Assembly (NCBI RefSeq): GCF_037176765.1
Contig: NC_090023.1
Location: 99,557,366-99,621,365, forward strand
From: Anolis sagrei
Lineage: Eukaryota; Chordata; Lepidosauria; Squamata; Anolidae
Length of the DNA stretch: 64,000 bases
Direction: 5' to 3'
This document shows, piece after piece, positions 1-12,589 of this stretch. The position numbers and the translations under genes were made by a program. Below the pieces are notes generated by a model. It was not told the DNA's origin. It saw nothing but the letters and a program-made list of their open reading frames with translations, and did no database searches. Positions within the stretch are counted from its first letter, which is position 1. The number at the start of each line of letters is the position of its first letter.

Positions 1-720
1 TGTTGTGGCAGTTCTGCTGACTGCCAGTCTGCTTCTGGGCTAAATACAAAGTGCTAATCATTACCTTTAAAGCCTTAAACGGCTCATGTCCAGACTATTT
101 GACAAACCACATCTCCCACTACAGACCAACTCGGACACTGTGGTCATCGGAGGAGGCCTTCTCTTGGTCCCACCCCCGTCCCAAGTTCGCCTGGTGGGAA
201 CGAGAGAAAGGGTTTCTCCAAGTCCACCCCCCACTTCTGGTGCTCCCTTCCTAAGGAATTAAAGATGCCCCCCTCCCTCCCCTCCTTTAAGAAATAGCTG
301 AAAACATACTTCTGCTCACTGTCTTATGAGGAGGAATAGATGGTAATGCTGCCATTATATCTCTGATTGATAGCGGCCATCCATATCCATGCCCTGTTAG
401 CTCCACTAGTTCAATAGACATCTTAAACAATGATCAATCTTATCTGCCCCCAAGGAATTCCATTGACTCTCGGAAACTGATGATTCTGCTCGATGTTTGT
501 TTTGTGTCTAATATAATAGGTTGCATTTTTTCATTTAACTTTAGTTGTTAAGTTACACTTTGCTTTTATATGTTGGGTTGTTAATTTTTGTCATAATGTG
601 TGTATTGTTATTTTCAGGCATTGAATATTTACCTTTTATGATTGGAATCTACCCTGAGTCCCTTCAGGGATATAAGGTGGAATATAAATAAAAATTTTAT
701 TGTTACCATTATTATAAATA
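1..720 (+). mobile_element. L2-type LINE, 3' end
   Basis: Bases 51-230 encode FKALNGSCPDYLTNHIS, the conserved C-terminus seen in the long L2 copy at 4490. A 3' tail follows, ending near 660-715 with the 'gagtcccttcagggatataaggtggaatataaata' type signature in degenerate form. It is 5' truncated or runs off the window edge, and decayed, in a GTPBP6 intron. Confidence 0.75.
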
Positions 721-1128
721 CACCTAGAAGTTTTGATTTGGCACTAACTCCCCACCTATTTAGTGTAAAATTATCACTTGAATTTAAAAGCATAGCATAG
801 AAACTGATTTCCTCCTCCACCCGAACTGTATATTTAAATTATCATAGCAAATGAGTATTTTTCCTAATCTAACTAGTTCTAATAGTGATTATTTCTAATC
901 TTTTACACATTTTCCTGGAAGTAAACTCCATTGAACATATTGGGTCCTGAAAAGACAAGTGTAAGCTTGAGCTTTATGTTTCACCTAAAGCACTAGGACT
1001 TACATTGTTGAATTAGTTTCAATAAGAAATTGGTGTGTGTTTAATTTTATTTGTCTATTAGGTTCATGTATTATTTTTTCTGGCAAGCATTCTATATGGC
1101 TCTTAAAAGGTGTAATTTTTCCCCCCAG
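721..1128. other. Intron sequence, nothing recognised
   Basis: AT-rich GTPBP6 intron between the L2 fragment and the exon at 1129. The pyrimidine tract ending ttttccccccag immediately before 1129 is the splice acceptor. No repeat or gene is recognised here. Confidence 0.6.
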
Positions 1129-4100
1129 GAGTAATATACGTAACGAGGTTGCTCAGCTGGATCAACAGAGAGGTGGCTCAAGATATATTATGGGTTCAGG
1201 TGAAGTATATATAGTGAAATTGTCTGTATTCAAGGACTGCTAGAATTGTAATGAAAAGCTGAACAGCAATATTACAAAGTGCATGTTGGCATGCATTTTT
1301 ATTATTGTTTGCTTGTTTGTTTTGATAATGACTGCAGGATAAATTTAACATTTTCCTTGTGCAATTACACCCTGTGCCTCAGAACACACCTTCCCCCAGG
1401 GCATGTCGCCATATTTGTGTGTGCAGCTCTATGGGCATAGGCAGAAATGTATTTTATGTCTCATCATACAAGAGCTTGCCAACTGTAGTCTGAATCAATC
1501 AGGGCAATAAACAAAACACAAGCTTAAAATATTTAATTACTTCCCCCCCCCCCCTTTTTTTAAAAAATAAAAATTTAAGGCAATTTATTTCTGTTGCTTT
1601 CAGGTGAAACTTTCATGGAGCTGCAGCTTCGCCTCTTAAAAGAAAAAGAACTTAAAATTCGAAAGGCCTTAGAGAGGCTTAGAAAGAAAAGGTGCTTACT
1701 TAGGAGTCAGCGAAAGAAGCGTGAATTCCCTACTGTTTCAGTAATGGGATACACTAATTGTGGTAAGCAGCAACACTGCAATATAAACTTTGCTAAAATG
1801 CATTTCAGCACAAAAGGCTATGGTGCAGCTAAATCTTAATTCTTGAACTGTGCAATGTACACTGTACATTTAAATGTAATAGCACTTGTTCCTGTTCAGT
1901 AAATGTGAAACAAGTCATCTGGAAGGGCAATTCGTTACTCATTTTTAATTCTTTTTTCATTCTTAAAAGCCAGAGTCCCCATGGTGTTTTGTATGGATAC
2001 CAGAGGTTTCCACACGTACAATTTAGAGTCCCTTTAGAAAGCTTTGTGCTTCACAAGGAGGGGCACTACAAGGAGAAAATGGGAGGGCACCCTTTTGTCA
2101 CAAATGATTGCACTCTAGATATAGATATAAAATATGTATATGTATGTATGGATTCTGCTTTGAAACCAGAAAACCTGGTTATATGATATAAATCCTGCCC
2201 TTTCAATTGAGCTCTGACAAATTCCTTTGTACACTGAACATAAAGATTATATCACTTAATACTCAGTAGCTATCTATGATGAAGGGAGAGAAAGGGCTAT
2301 GATTGCGGATGCTCATTGATCTCCACACTTGTAAGTGGGGCCACGGTGGTTTGGTGGGTTAAACTGTTGAGCTGCTGAACTTGCTGACCCGAAGGTTGGC
2401 GGTTTGAATCTGCAGGATAGGGTGAGCTCCCACTGTTAGCCCCAGCTGTTGCCAACCTAGCAGTTCGAAAACATGCAAATGTGAGTAGATCAATAGGTAC
2501 CGCCTCGGTGGGAAGGTAAACCGTGCTCCATGCAGTTATGCCAACCACATGACCAGGAGGTGTCCACGGACAACGCAGGCTCTTCATCTTAAAATGGAGA
2601 TGAGCACCACCACCCCCAGAGTCGAAGATGAAAGGGAAGCCCTTACCTTTATCTCTGTTTCCGTGTATTCATTGTTTTGAGGCATTGAATGTTTGCCTTG
2701 TGTCTCTGTATATGCTGGAATCCGCCCTGAGTCCCCTTGGGGAAATAGGGCAGAATACAAATAAAGTATTATTATTGTTGTAAATCTTATTTTTGGTAAT
2801 TATATTTGCAAAAGAATCAGACAGAACTTAAAGTAAGGGCTACATTTACAATATGAGTTAGAAAATAGTTTTGTATACCAAATGGTATTTACATGTCTTT
2901 CAGTACCTAGGTAATCATTTGACTGTTGCTAAATACCAGTTGCTTAACTCTGCATAATTGCAGCACACACCTAATTTATTAACGGGCAAAGAATGAGTAT
3001 CTAGCACAGATAGACACAGCCTGTGGAAAACAGCATGCCAACATTTGGCAACTGGTAAATGCTTCTCCCATATGAATTGCATTTTGCTTGGAGCAAGACA
3101 TTGAACGGGCAAGCTGGCTAGATGAACACAGAGCTGCTGCTTGCAGCTAACCATTGTCATCTGAGCTTAGGGAGGCAATATAGTTAATTTTTATAGGTCT
3201 AAATTGATAGCATGAAAAACAAGAACATAATAAGCATAACTGCATGCCTACCAAGTTTCCAAGTGAATGCCGCCCTGAGTCACTTTCGGGGTGAAAGGGG
3301 CGGGGTAGAAGTATGGGAAATAAATAAATAAATGCTTTAAAAGTAAAATAGTGCTACTAATCTACCAGATATATCTCTATTCAGCCAAGGAGGGATTGTA
3401 TTTGCAGCTCTTGTTTCACCTTGCTATGAGTTTCATAATAATCATAGTAATTTATTTCCTGACTATGCAAGACTCGAAACAGGTTACAACATAGTTAAAA
3501 TACATAGCTATTAAACAATATTAAAACAATCCCAATTGTTTTATTTGTATACTGAAATTTCTATTTTGTTATTTTTGAGTTTTTAAAAGTGCACCTTGAT
3601 GCTGTCTTACTTTAATGTTTATGATTAGATCTGTTTTGTTATGTTTTGTTGGCACTGAATGTTTGCCATTTTTTGTTGTAAGTTGCCCTGAGTCCCCTCG
3701 GGGAGATAGGGCAGGATAAAAATGAAGGTTGTTGTTGTTGTTGTTGTTACTCCAAACTACTAAAATACTAATTTAAAATTCAAAGTTTAAAATTGGCTGG
3801 GTAGGACTGCTGGAAGGGATATGTTTTTAATTCTATTTTAAATTCTGACACTTTGTTTAGCTGTCAAATCAAGTGTTGTTGGCGATGACCCTCTGAAAAG
3901 CTAATTGCAGCCTTGAGCTGGTAGATTACAAAATGGCAAAGAACAGATCTTGTAACTATCAGCCAGTTGTTGAATCTATGACCAGCCTTCTGTTAAAACA
4001 GCAGCTAGCTTTGCACTAATCAAACTGTCCATCTTACTCATTCCTATCTTGTTTTCTTTTTAGGGAAAACTACTCTAATCAAAGCCCTCACTGGGGATGC

Positions 4101-7100
4101 TGGATTGCAGCCCCAAGATCAACTGTTTGCCACATTGGACATAACAGCCCATGCTGGTTTCCTGCCATCACGGCTGACTGTTTTATATGTAGATACTATT
4201 GGATTTCTCTCTCAGTTGCCCCATGACCTTGTCGAATCGTTTTCAGCAACTTTGGAAGATGTCGCTTGTTCGGTAGGTACCACCCTTACAACCACGGTCT
4301 TTAGCAGGAATGGCTCTTCAGATTCATGCAGACTGCAATAGGAGACTGTGTACTTTCTTGGAAGATCTGCATAGGTTTCCATATTAATACACTACAGAAA
4401 AGGGTCAGGAATTGCATTTAATTTGTAATCAACTTAGTCACACATAAAGTTAATGTCCTAAATTAATTGATAATTGATAATTTCCGTGCAGCACCAGCCG
4501 AGATCCGGAGAGCGGGGAGGCGGGGTCGCAGTGGTCTATAGAGATTCCATCCCTCTGACCAGGGGCCCCATCCCGCAGTCAACAAATTTTGAATGTGTCC
4601 ACTTGAGGTTGGGTGACCGGGACAGAATAGGGATTCTGTTAGTGTACCGCCCACCTCGCTGCACTACAGTCTCCTTACCTGAGCTAGCGGGGGTGGTCTC
4701 AGGCCTGGCATTGGAATCCCAGCGGCTCCTTGTGCTGGGGGACTTCAATGTCCATGCTGAGGCAGCCCTTTCAGGAGCGGCTCAGGACTTCATGTCTGCC
4801 ATGGCAACCATGGGGCTGTCCCAGCAAGTATCTGGCCCCACTCATAGTGCAGGACATACATTGGACTTGGTTTTCTGCCAGGGATGGGAGGAAGGTGGTG
4901 GGGTCGAGGAGCTGACCATCTCTCCGTTGCCATGGACCGACCACTTCCTGGTCAGATTTAGGCTCACTGCACCCCCTAACCTCTGCAGAGGTGGAGGACC
5001 CATTAAGTTGGTCCGCCCCAGGAGGCTTATGGATCCGGATGGATTCCTGATGGCTCTTGGGGAGTTTCCCGCCACCTCGGTAGGTGATCCTGTCAAGGCC
5101 CTGGTCACTCTCTGGAATGGAGAGATGACTAGGGCAATTGACACGATCGCTCCGGAACGTCCCCTCTCAAGTAGCCGAGCTAAACCAGCTCCCTGCTTCA
5201 CCGAGGAGCTGGCAGCGATGAAGCGAAGGAAGAGGGAACTAGAGAGTGTGTGGCGTTCGGATCCGAGTGAGCCAAATCGAACACGGTTTGTGTCCTTTTT
5301 AAGGGCATATGCTGCGGCAATAAAAGCCGCAAAGAAGGCCTTCTTTGCGGCCACTATTGCGTCTGCAAAGAACCGTCCGGCTGAGCTGTTCCGAATTGTC
5401 AGAGGCCTTTTAAATCCCACCACTCAAGGTGGGAACCCTGACGATTCGACTTCTCGCTGTGAAGCTTTTGCTCAGTTCTTTGCAGACAAAGTCGCTTTGA
5501 TCCGTTCTGGTCTGGATACCATGTTAATGGCAGTCTCTGAGGATGTAACACGAGCACCTGCTTGTCCAGTTTTGATGGATTCATTTCAATTGGTGAAACC
5601 CGAGGATGTGGACAAGATACTTGGAGGAATGAGGCCAACCACATGCATCCTGGACCCCTGCCCATCCTGGCTTCTAAAGGAGGCCAGAGGGGGATTGGCT
5701 GAGTGGGTTAAGGTGGTGGTTAATGCTTCCCTTCGGGAAGGCAAGATTCCAGCGAGCTTAAAACAAGCTATAATAAAACCGCTGTTGAAGAAACCATCAC
5801 TGGACCCCACTAAATTCGACAACTATCGGCCAGTTTCCAATCTCCCCTTCTTGGGCAAAGTCTTGGAACGTGTGGTGGCCTCACAACTCCAGGTATTCTT
5901 GGTAGACACGGATTATCTAGACCCGGCACAGTCTGGCTTTAGGCCGGGACATGGTACCGAGACAGCCTTGGTCGCCTTAGTGGATGATCTGCGCCGGGAG
6001 CTCGACAGGGGGAGTGTGTCCCTGTTGGTGCTGCTGGACCTCTCAGCGGCCTTCGATACCGTCGACCACGGTATCCTTCTGGGACGCCTCGCAGGGATGG
6101 GTCTTGGAGGTACTGTTTTGCAGTGGCTCCGGTCATTCCTGGAGGGTCGATCTCAGAAGGTGTTGTTGGGGGACACCTGTTCAACCCCACAACCATTGTC
6201 TTGTGGGGTTCCTCAGGGCTCAATATTGTCTCCCATGTTGTTTAACATCTACATGAAGCCGCTGGGGGAGATCATCCGGAGTTTTGGGGTACGGTGTCAT
6301 CTGTACGCGGATGATGTCCAACTCTGTCACTCCTTTCCACCTGCTACTAAGGAGGCTGTCCAGGTCCTGAACCGGTGCTTGGCCGCTGTGACGGTCTGGA
6401 TGAGGGCGAACAAATTGAAATTAAATCCAGACAAGACAGAGGTACTCCTGGTCAGTCGCAAGGCCGAACAGGGCATAGGGTTACAGCCTGTGTTGGATGG
6501 GGCCGCACTCCCCCTGAAGACGCAGGTTCGCAGCTTGGGTGTGACCCTGGACTCATCGCTGAGCCTGGAACCCCAGGTTTCGGCGGTGACCAGGGGAGCA
6601 TTTGCACAGCTAAAGCTTGTGCGCCAGCTGTGCCCGTACCTTGGGAAGTCTGACTTGGCCACGGTAGTCCACGCTCTGGTTACATCCCGTTTAGACTACT
6701 GCAACGCTCTCTACGTGGGGTTGCCTTTGAAGACAGCTCGGAAGCTCCAACTAGTCCAACGCTCGGCAGCCATGATTTTAACAGGAGCGGAGCACAGAGA
6801 GCATACAAACCCCCTGTTGCGCCAACTCCACTGGCTACCGATCTGCTACCGGGCTGAATTCAAAGTGCTGGCATTGGCCTTTAAAGCCCTAAACGGTTCC
6901 GGCCCAAGCTACCTATCTGACCGCATCTCTGCCTATGAACCCACCAGGACTTTGAGATCTTCCGGGGTGACCCTGCTCTCGATCCCGCCTGCTTCTCAAG
7001 CTTGGCTGGCGGGGACGAGAGATAGGGCCTTCTCGGTGGTGGCTCCTCGGCTGTGGAACGCCCTTCCTACAGACATTAGACTAGCACCATCTCTAATGGT

Positions 7101-9845
7101 ATTCCACAAAAAGGTGAAGACCTGGATGTTTGTGCAGGCGTTTGAGTAATTTAGTGCAATCTGGTAATGGAACATAGGAATGGAACAATGGACGACGAAC
7201 CTGGAATACGCTTGGATGATGAGAAGATTGGGTACGGTTGTTTTTTGTAATAATTGTGCATTGTAATTGCTTATTGGTAATTTATGGATAATGTGTTAAG
7301 TCAATTGTTATATGTTGTATGGAACCACTGCTGTTTCTACTGTTTTTTACTGTTTGTGAACCGCTGTGAGTCGCCTTCGGGCTTGAGATACAGCAGTATA
7401 TAAGCAAAGTAAATAAATAAATAAATAATAATTAGAGTAAACACGTTGACTCAATTGAACATATAGAATTTATTTATTTAAATCTTTACACGTTTAAAAA
7501 TAAGTCAAGAAATGAGGAAAAACAATATCAGTAAGAAAAATAAAAAATTAGAATCAAGCAATGTTACTTTATAATAGAAATAACAACTTTTAGTGTACAT
7601 ATATTATATTTCCTCTCAAGTGCTACTCCCTGAATAAGCATAAACTTCTGAAGTCTATTTGCATCTTCTATGGCACTATCAAACCTCCACTTAAAAGATA
7701 GGTATTTCAGTTGAATATCTGGTCAAAAAGACGTAAGGAAGAAATACATGTAATAAATTGCCCATTGGTTTTGGTAATCTTGGTTGTTGTTTTTTTTAAA
7801 ATTAACCCTGTCCTTATTATATCTTTAAAGTGCTTAGGGATTCGAAGGAATATTTAAGAAGTTTAAAGGTTGTGTTTTTTATTTTGTTTGTAAAGGAGCT
7901 GTCTTTCCATTAACATGGGTTTTTAGTGTGTTTTTCCTCTCTGTTTTCCGAATACTTCCATCTTTAATCTTGGAATGAAAATACTAAATTCCTTGAAGTT
8001 TACACCTAGCATGAATATGCTAGATTTAGCTTTCTAAGAAAATTATCTCTGGAAAAAATGTAGTAGATCACCAAGAATTGCTGACATCCATTTTTTTTAA
8101 CAACAGTAACAATAATATGCCTCTCTGAAAATTGATGCTGCTGAAAATCCTTTAGAAGTATGTCTTTTGTAATAGATTCTCATTGGTGAATCTTAGCAGT
8201 CTATTTTTTTTAAAAAAAAATGAATCTTGTTAAAGTCTGATTTTAGTTTGCTACTCTATAAAACACACTAAATGTCTCTTGCTGCTGGCTTTAAAAAAGT
8301 CAAGTAACTGATTAAAAATAATATAGTAAGAATACATTTTTATTTATTATCTGCCTCTCCTTATAGCCTTACAATTACTTAATTGGGAATGCATTTTATT
8401 TGTTGCTAGGATTTAATTCTCCATGTGAGAGATGTCAGCCACCCTGAAACCAACCTTCAGAAAGAAAGTGTATTATCAGTTCTCAGAAATCTTAGTCTTC
8501 CTAGCCATCTACTGGAATCTATTATTGAAGTTCATAACAAAGTGGATTTAATAGACAGGTAAGAGGAACTGAATTTTCAACACATTCTTGTAGTGTGTAT
8601 TTTGACTCCGCCAATCTATTGGTATGATAACTATGAGCAGTAGATTTTGTATCAGAATTGGCCTCTCTGTTGCGGATACCATGCTCCATTTCCGGTAGGA
8701 TGAGTTGCAACAGAAGGCAGTACGTCCAATATTTGTTTCTAAACCACAGCATTATTTTTATGAAAATCAGCAAAAAAGCTTTTTTAAAAATAAGATTGAA
8801 TCCAATGCACAGTAACTCATGTTTATATTCCATTGATTTCATGAGTGTATTTGAATATAATTGAGATGTCATTCAACTGGCTTAACTGATGTATGAGAAT
8901 GACATTACTGTTTTACTCATGTTCTCCATTAGGCATCGTCCCACTGAACCCAACGCAATAGCCATTTCAGCTCTCCTTGGGCATGGTTTAGAAGAACTGA
9001 AAGAGGAAATTGAGAAAAAAATCCTGAAAGTAACAGGGAGAAATATTCTAACTATTAAAGTAAATTTATCTGGACCTCAGCTCAGGTAAGCAAGTATAAT
9101 GGCTACAGATCAGTGACTAGAGGAAAGGAGGGTGGCAGGTAAAGAAGTATTTATTTAATATCAAACTGATTGCTTTAGAGCAGTGGTTCTCAACCTGTGG
9201 GTCCCCAGGTGTTTTGACTTTCAACTCCCAGAAATCCCAGCCAGTTTACCAGCTGTTAGGATTTCTGGGAGTTGAAGGCCAAAACATCTGGGGACCCACA
9301 GGTTGAGAACCACTGGATTAGTGGGACATAGTTTGTAGAGACTTTCTACAAGGTTGGGAATCCTCTGTATTTACACATAGAGCATAATTGTGATCAAAGA
9401 ATGTGATGATGGCATGGAATGGTGACAAGGTCATTTGTGAAGTTGCCTGTTGTAATAATCTATCATCCAGTTTACTGGGGACCCACCTGTTTAGAACCAC
9501 TGCTTTGGAGCATTTTGCTTTAGCGAAGACTAAACATCTTAAACATCTAATCTCCTTCTCATCGTGTTGACCTGCTATCCTAGTAGAGATGATTTAATCA
9601 CAAAAATTAAATTATCCTTTGCACATGGAAAAGGAAAGGAAGGGGGGGCATGTAAAAGGTACAAGGATTGTTTCTACAAGAGACTGACTTTGCCTTGCAA
9701 TTTCAGTTGGCTTTACAAAGAAGCAACAGTGCAGGACATTGATGTTGTCCCTGAAGATGGTACAGCCAATGTAAAGGTCGTCATAAGTAATTCTGCCTTG
9801 GGAAAACACAAAAGACTCTTTCCTCGATCAAGTTACTCCTCCTGA
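1129..9845 (+). CDS. GTPBP6: GTPBP6, HflX-type GTP-binding protein (3' six coding exons)
   Basis: Exons are 1129-1199, 1604-1762, 4064-4272, 8410-8558, 8933-9085 and 9707-9845, the last ending in TGA. All have AG/GT borders and phases that join without a break, giving about 292 residues; the N-terminal part lies left of the window. Visible in order are the basic HflX helix (GSGETFMELQLRLLKEKE), the P-loop GYTNCGKTT split between the second and third exons, the G2/G3 region ending DTIGFLSQLP, the G4 motif HNKVDL, the G5-like ISALLGHG, and the C-terminal domain beginning WLYKEATVQDIDV. These match vertebrate GTPBP6. HflX proteins bind and hydrolyse GTP and act on ribosomes; the vertebrate protein is linked to mitochondrial ribosome assembly and recycling (family knowledge). 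The gene converges on PLCXD1, as in human. No frame damage is seen. The intron at 4273-8409 carries a nearly 3-kb L2 LINE in the same direction. Confidence 0.95.
2338..2640 (+). mobile_element. Sauria SINE
   Basis: A tRNA-like head (box A-like gtttggtgggttaaactg, box B-like ggcggtttgaatctgc) is followed by the Sauria SINE body: cctagcagttcgaaaacatg, gagtagatcaataggtaccg, and ggagatgagcaccaccaccc with a nearby agagtcg. It lies in the GTPBP6 intron 1763-4063 and is followed directly by an L2-like tail. Confidence 0.85.
2641..2790 (+). mobile_element. L2 3' tail fused to the Sauria SINE
   Basis: The stretch contains ggcattgaatgtttgcc, then ccgccctgagtccccttgg and a final aataaagtattattattg, which is the usual squamate L2 3' end. 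It abuts the SINE without a spacer. Confidence 0.65.
3262..3333 (+). mobile_element. LINE 3'-tail fragment
   Basis: A short match to the L2-like terminal signature (ccgccctgagtcactttcgg, then a purine-rich stretch and aaataaataaataaatg). Confidence 0.55.
3430..3747. mobile_element. Two L2 3'-end fragments in opposite orientation
   Basis: Bases about 3430-3535 look like an L2 end on the - strand (atttatttcctgactatgc, ggttacaacatagttaaaat). Bases about 3600-3747 are an L2 end on the + strand (ggcactgaatgtttgcc, ccctgagtcccctcgggg) closing with a (gtt)n tract at 3728-3747. Head-to-head fragments like this suggest two insertions or an inversion. Confidence 0.55.
4490..7437 (+). mobile_element. 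L2-clade LINE with long open frame (5' truncated)
   Basis: One frame is open from 4474 to 7149 (891 codons; the first few are flanking DNA). It starts inside the APE-type endonuclease: GDFN about residue 89, TDHF about 155. The reverse transcriptase follows: FDNYRPVSNLP near 448, LLDLSAAFDTVDH with aspartates at 522 and 528, GVPQGSILSP, and YADD at 611-614. The C-terminus is FKALNGSGPSYLSDRIS. A 3' UTR runs to the (aaat)n tail at 7413-7437. Missing the 5' end, it cannot code a complete L2 protein. The intact frame suggests recent insertion. It lies in sense orientation in the GTPBP6 intron. Confidence 0.92.
7438..8409. other. Intron sequence, nothing recognised
   Basis: AT-rich GTPBP6 intron with homopolymer T and A runs. 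The acceptor tgttgctag precedes the exon at 8410. No repeat family is recognised. Confidence 0.6.
9181..9502. mobile_element. Palindromic non-autonomous hAT element, with inner inverted copy
   Basis: It begins cagtggttctcaacctgtgg and ends tttagaaccactg. Flanking 8-base duplications are ctttagag (9173-9180) and ctttggag (9503-9510). A first complete palindrome already closes at 9315, so the outer element holds an inner one or an expanded middle. It lies in the last GTPBP6 intron. Confidence 0.8.
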
Positions 9846-10935
9846 AAATTAAGAAACCATGCCGTGTTTATGGAAGACATCAGCATAACCTGCAATTATG
9901 GTTATCACAGTATTTCGATGAAGGTAAAATGGGTGTGACTTAGTGCACAGACCTTTCATCTTCTGTTTCAAACAAACCAGTATCTTCAACTTTGTATAAA
10001 ATGATGACAGTAACCTTGAAAACCTAATGTGCCATGCTGTGAGAAATTTTTGGCATCGTTCCATTCATGAGGAATTGCACAAAGCAAATTATCATCCAGC
10101 ACCCCAGATGTACTCTGTAGTAAAACCATCCAATAAAAGAGCTATACAAATCAAATGTGCAAGGTTAAATTTTTAATTAAATGAATCCTTTCCTAGTCAT
10201 GTGATTCATGTTTAAGCACAACTTTGCAAGACTTTATTTTTCCTTAAGGAGTACCGCTCTTGAAAATGCCATTTCTGATACTGATATGTATTGTGGATTC
10301 AGGACTATCTGTGGCCAATGAAAACTGCAATTTGAATGTGAAGCCACTTTGGGTTTCCCTTTGCAGAGATTATAACAGCAACAATAAGTTTGTGAAAACT
10401 TGCTGTCAAATCTTAACATCTGCCTTAAACTGTCAATGAGGGGAAGAAGATATATGATGAAATTATAGCAGTTTTATATCCCTCTGATTTGCAGCTAAAT
10501 ATTTCAAGGCTTGTTTCTATTAATTTTGTTACATTAATATTTGTATAATGACCCCAGAAACAATCTCCTGGTAGCCCCTCTGGAAGAAAGGGCAGCATAG
10601 CCCAACAGTCAGCAGTTATCTCTGACCTGTTAGTGGATTATTCCAAAAATCTATCTAAATGTAGGTTACTACATTTGCAGTTGCAGCCCAAAAAATCCGA
10701 GCAAAAAATCCGAGCTAAAGTCCACAGCAGAGGCTAGAAATGGAAACAGTTTGGGATAATACAAATCAAATTTTCATGCCTATGGGGAATGTCACTGCTA
10801 CTGTAATTTGAAAGAGCTAGTTTATAGAATAAGCTTTAATGTTTATATTGGAAAATGTATACTGTACTTTTAAAAGTTGTATATTATTTGATGTCATGGC
10901 CTATGGCTAGTATAATAAACAACTCATTTTTTACA
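9846..10935 (+). other. GTPBP6: GTPBP6 3' UTR (probable)
   Basis: Downstream of the stop codon no further splice site is needed. Two AATAAA signals fall at 10132-10137 and 10914-10919, so short and long 3' UTRs of about 0.3 and 1.1 kb are possible. Extent is inferred. Confidence 0.5.
10132..10137 (+). terminator. Polyadenylation signal, GTPBP6 (proximal)
   Basis: AATAAA about 290 bases after the GTPBP6 stop codon. A second AATAAA at 10914-10919 is a distal alternative. Confidence 0.5.
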
Positions 10936-11406
10936 ATTTTATGTGCTTCCTTTAGGACAATAGGAAGTTTGTGGTGGCCAATATTTCTTTAGCAAGCTTT
11001 GTTTTCTAATCCCCCTAAGTCAAACACTCCAATCTTGTCTCATTTCAGAAAAAAAATACAGGGGTTAATAATTGGATGGGAGATGCTCAGGTAATTCTTC
11101 AGGATCTTAAGGTAAGGATAGGAAACAATCCTGACCAAAACACAAGAAAGCCACTTGGAGCCAGAATTGATAATACTAGGAGAAGTGACTGGCAGCATAA
11201 GATAACATATCTCCTCTAAACAGCTATTTAAGGTTCCAAGTGGGTTGGACTCAAGACTTAGTCATATTTGGAGTAGAAACAATTGAAAATTAATGTAAAC
11301 CTGATTATGTTGGTGGTTTAAATACCTTTACTATAAACATGTACAGGTGTAATTCACTACAGGACTCCCTCAAAGTTCAGCAAAGAAAATGCTTTGTACA
11401 AATTAT
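10936..11406. other. Intergenic, nothing firm
   Basis: Between the GTPBP6 3' end and an L2 remnant. Bases 11060-11100 (ttggatgggagatgctcagg) faintly resemble a 5S-SINE internal segment, too short to call. Confidence 0.4.
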
Positions 11407-11930
11407 TTTTATAATACATTTATTTGTCATACCTCTCCTCACAGCTTGAGGTGGGATACAACACAGTTAAAACAGACAGACAGGTCACACTATTAAAATG
11501 CATATACCAGAATACACACAACGAAGACTGGCCAATAATATGCAGATTAAAATTCACAGCTTAAAATTGACTGGGTTGAACTGCCGAAAGAGATAGGTCT
11601 TCAGTTGTGTCTTGAATTATGACAGCTTATTTAGCTATCAAATCTCCTCCGGCAGTCATTCCACAGTCTTGGGGCAGTCAATGAAAAGGTCCTCTGGGTG
11701 GATGGAGTAAGCGTCTCCCAGAAGACTTCAGTGTCCTTAAAGGTGGATTGTGCAGAAGGTGATCCTGTAGGTAACCTGGGCCCAAACCATGTAGGGCATT
11801 AAAAGGTCAAAACCAACACTATGTACTTTACCAGAAGCTAATTGGCAACCACTGGAACGACTTTACTATAGGGGTAATATGCTCACTCTTAGATGTTCCC
11901 TTAACCAATCTGGTTGACAAACCTACAAGT
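11407..11930 (-). mobile_element. Old L2-type LINE 3' end
   Basis: Read on the - strand it gives decayed matches to the L2 C-terminus (a PRLWNDC-like segment and a KTYLF-like segment) and ends at 11407-11460 with the reversed 'cacagcttgaggtgggatac' tail. It lies in the gap between the convergent genes. Confidence 0.6.
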
Positions 11931-12589
11931 TATCACTTCCCCTCTTCTTTTGTGTAGCTCAAAGTTTTTAGCAGCATTGTTGTTGGAGAAGAGATGTAAA
12001 GACACAGATGTCAATGTTGTATGCCAGCATGTCTGTCTACAGAAAACAATGTAATGAAGCATGGACTGGGAAGAAACAGGTTTCTATAGTAGCCTAAGGG
12101 CTGAGAAGGGTAGTATACAAACATAGCAAATAAATAAATAAATAAAGTTATAAGAGCCTGCCTTCTGGAGGGAGGACCATTTGCCTCCAAAATTGCTTCT
12201 TGGGCTTGCACGAACATGAAACAAATAGAAAAGAGGAAAGCTGATAAGCTGGCTTCACCCACTACCCAGGCATCCAGAGGTTTTACCACCAAAATTGAAA
12301 TTGAAAAGTAAAGGGTGATGGAAGAACAAAAATAATCCCTGGATGTATTTTGAAAGACGTTTTCACGGCTATAAAGGGTTCCTGAAATTCTTGTTTACTC
12401 GGTCAAACGTTATCAGTTCTGTACATACTTAGTTTTGAATAAAATGTTTCCTATTTCTGTGGAATAGAGTACAGGTACTCTGGTACTAAAAAGATACATG
12501 CATAAGTTCCTGAGCATTACATCTTTAGATGAGATAGCTTTGTATTATGTTTGCTTCTCCTCAATTTGACATTTATTAACAAGTGACAC

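Noticed and set aside
4842-5423. 193-codon antisense frame
   Set aside because: It is a shadow of the L2 frame on the opposite strand.
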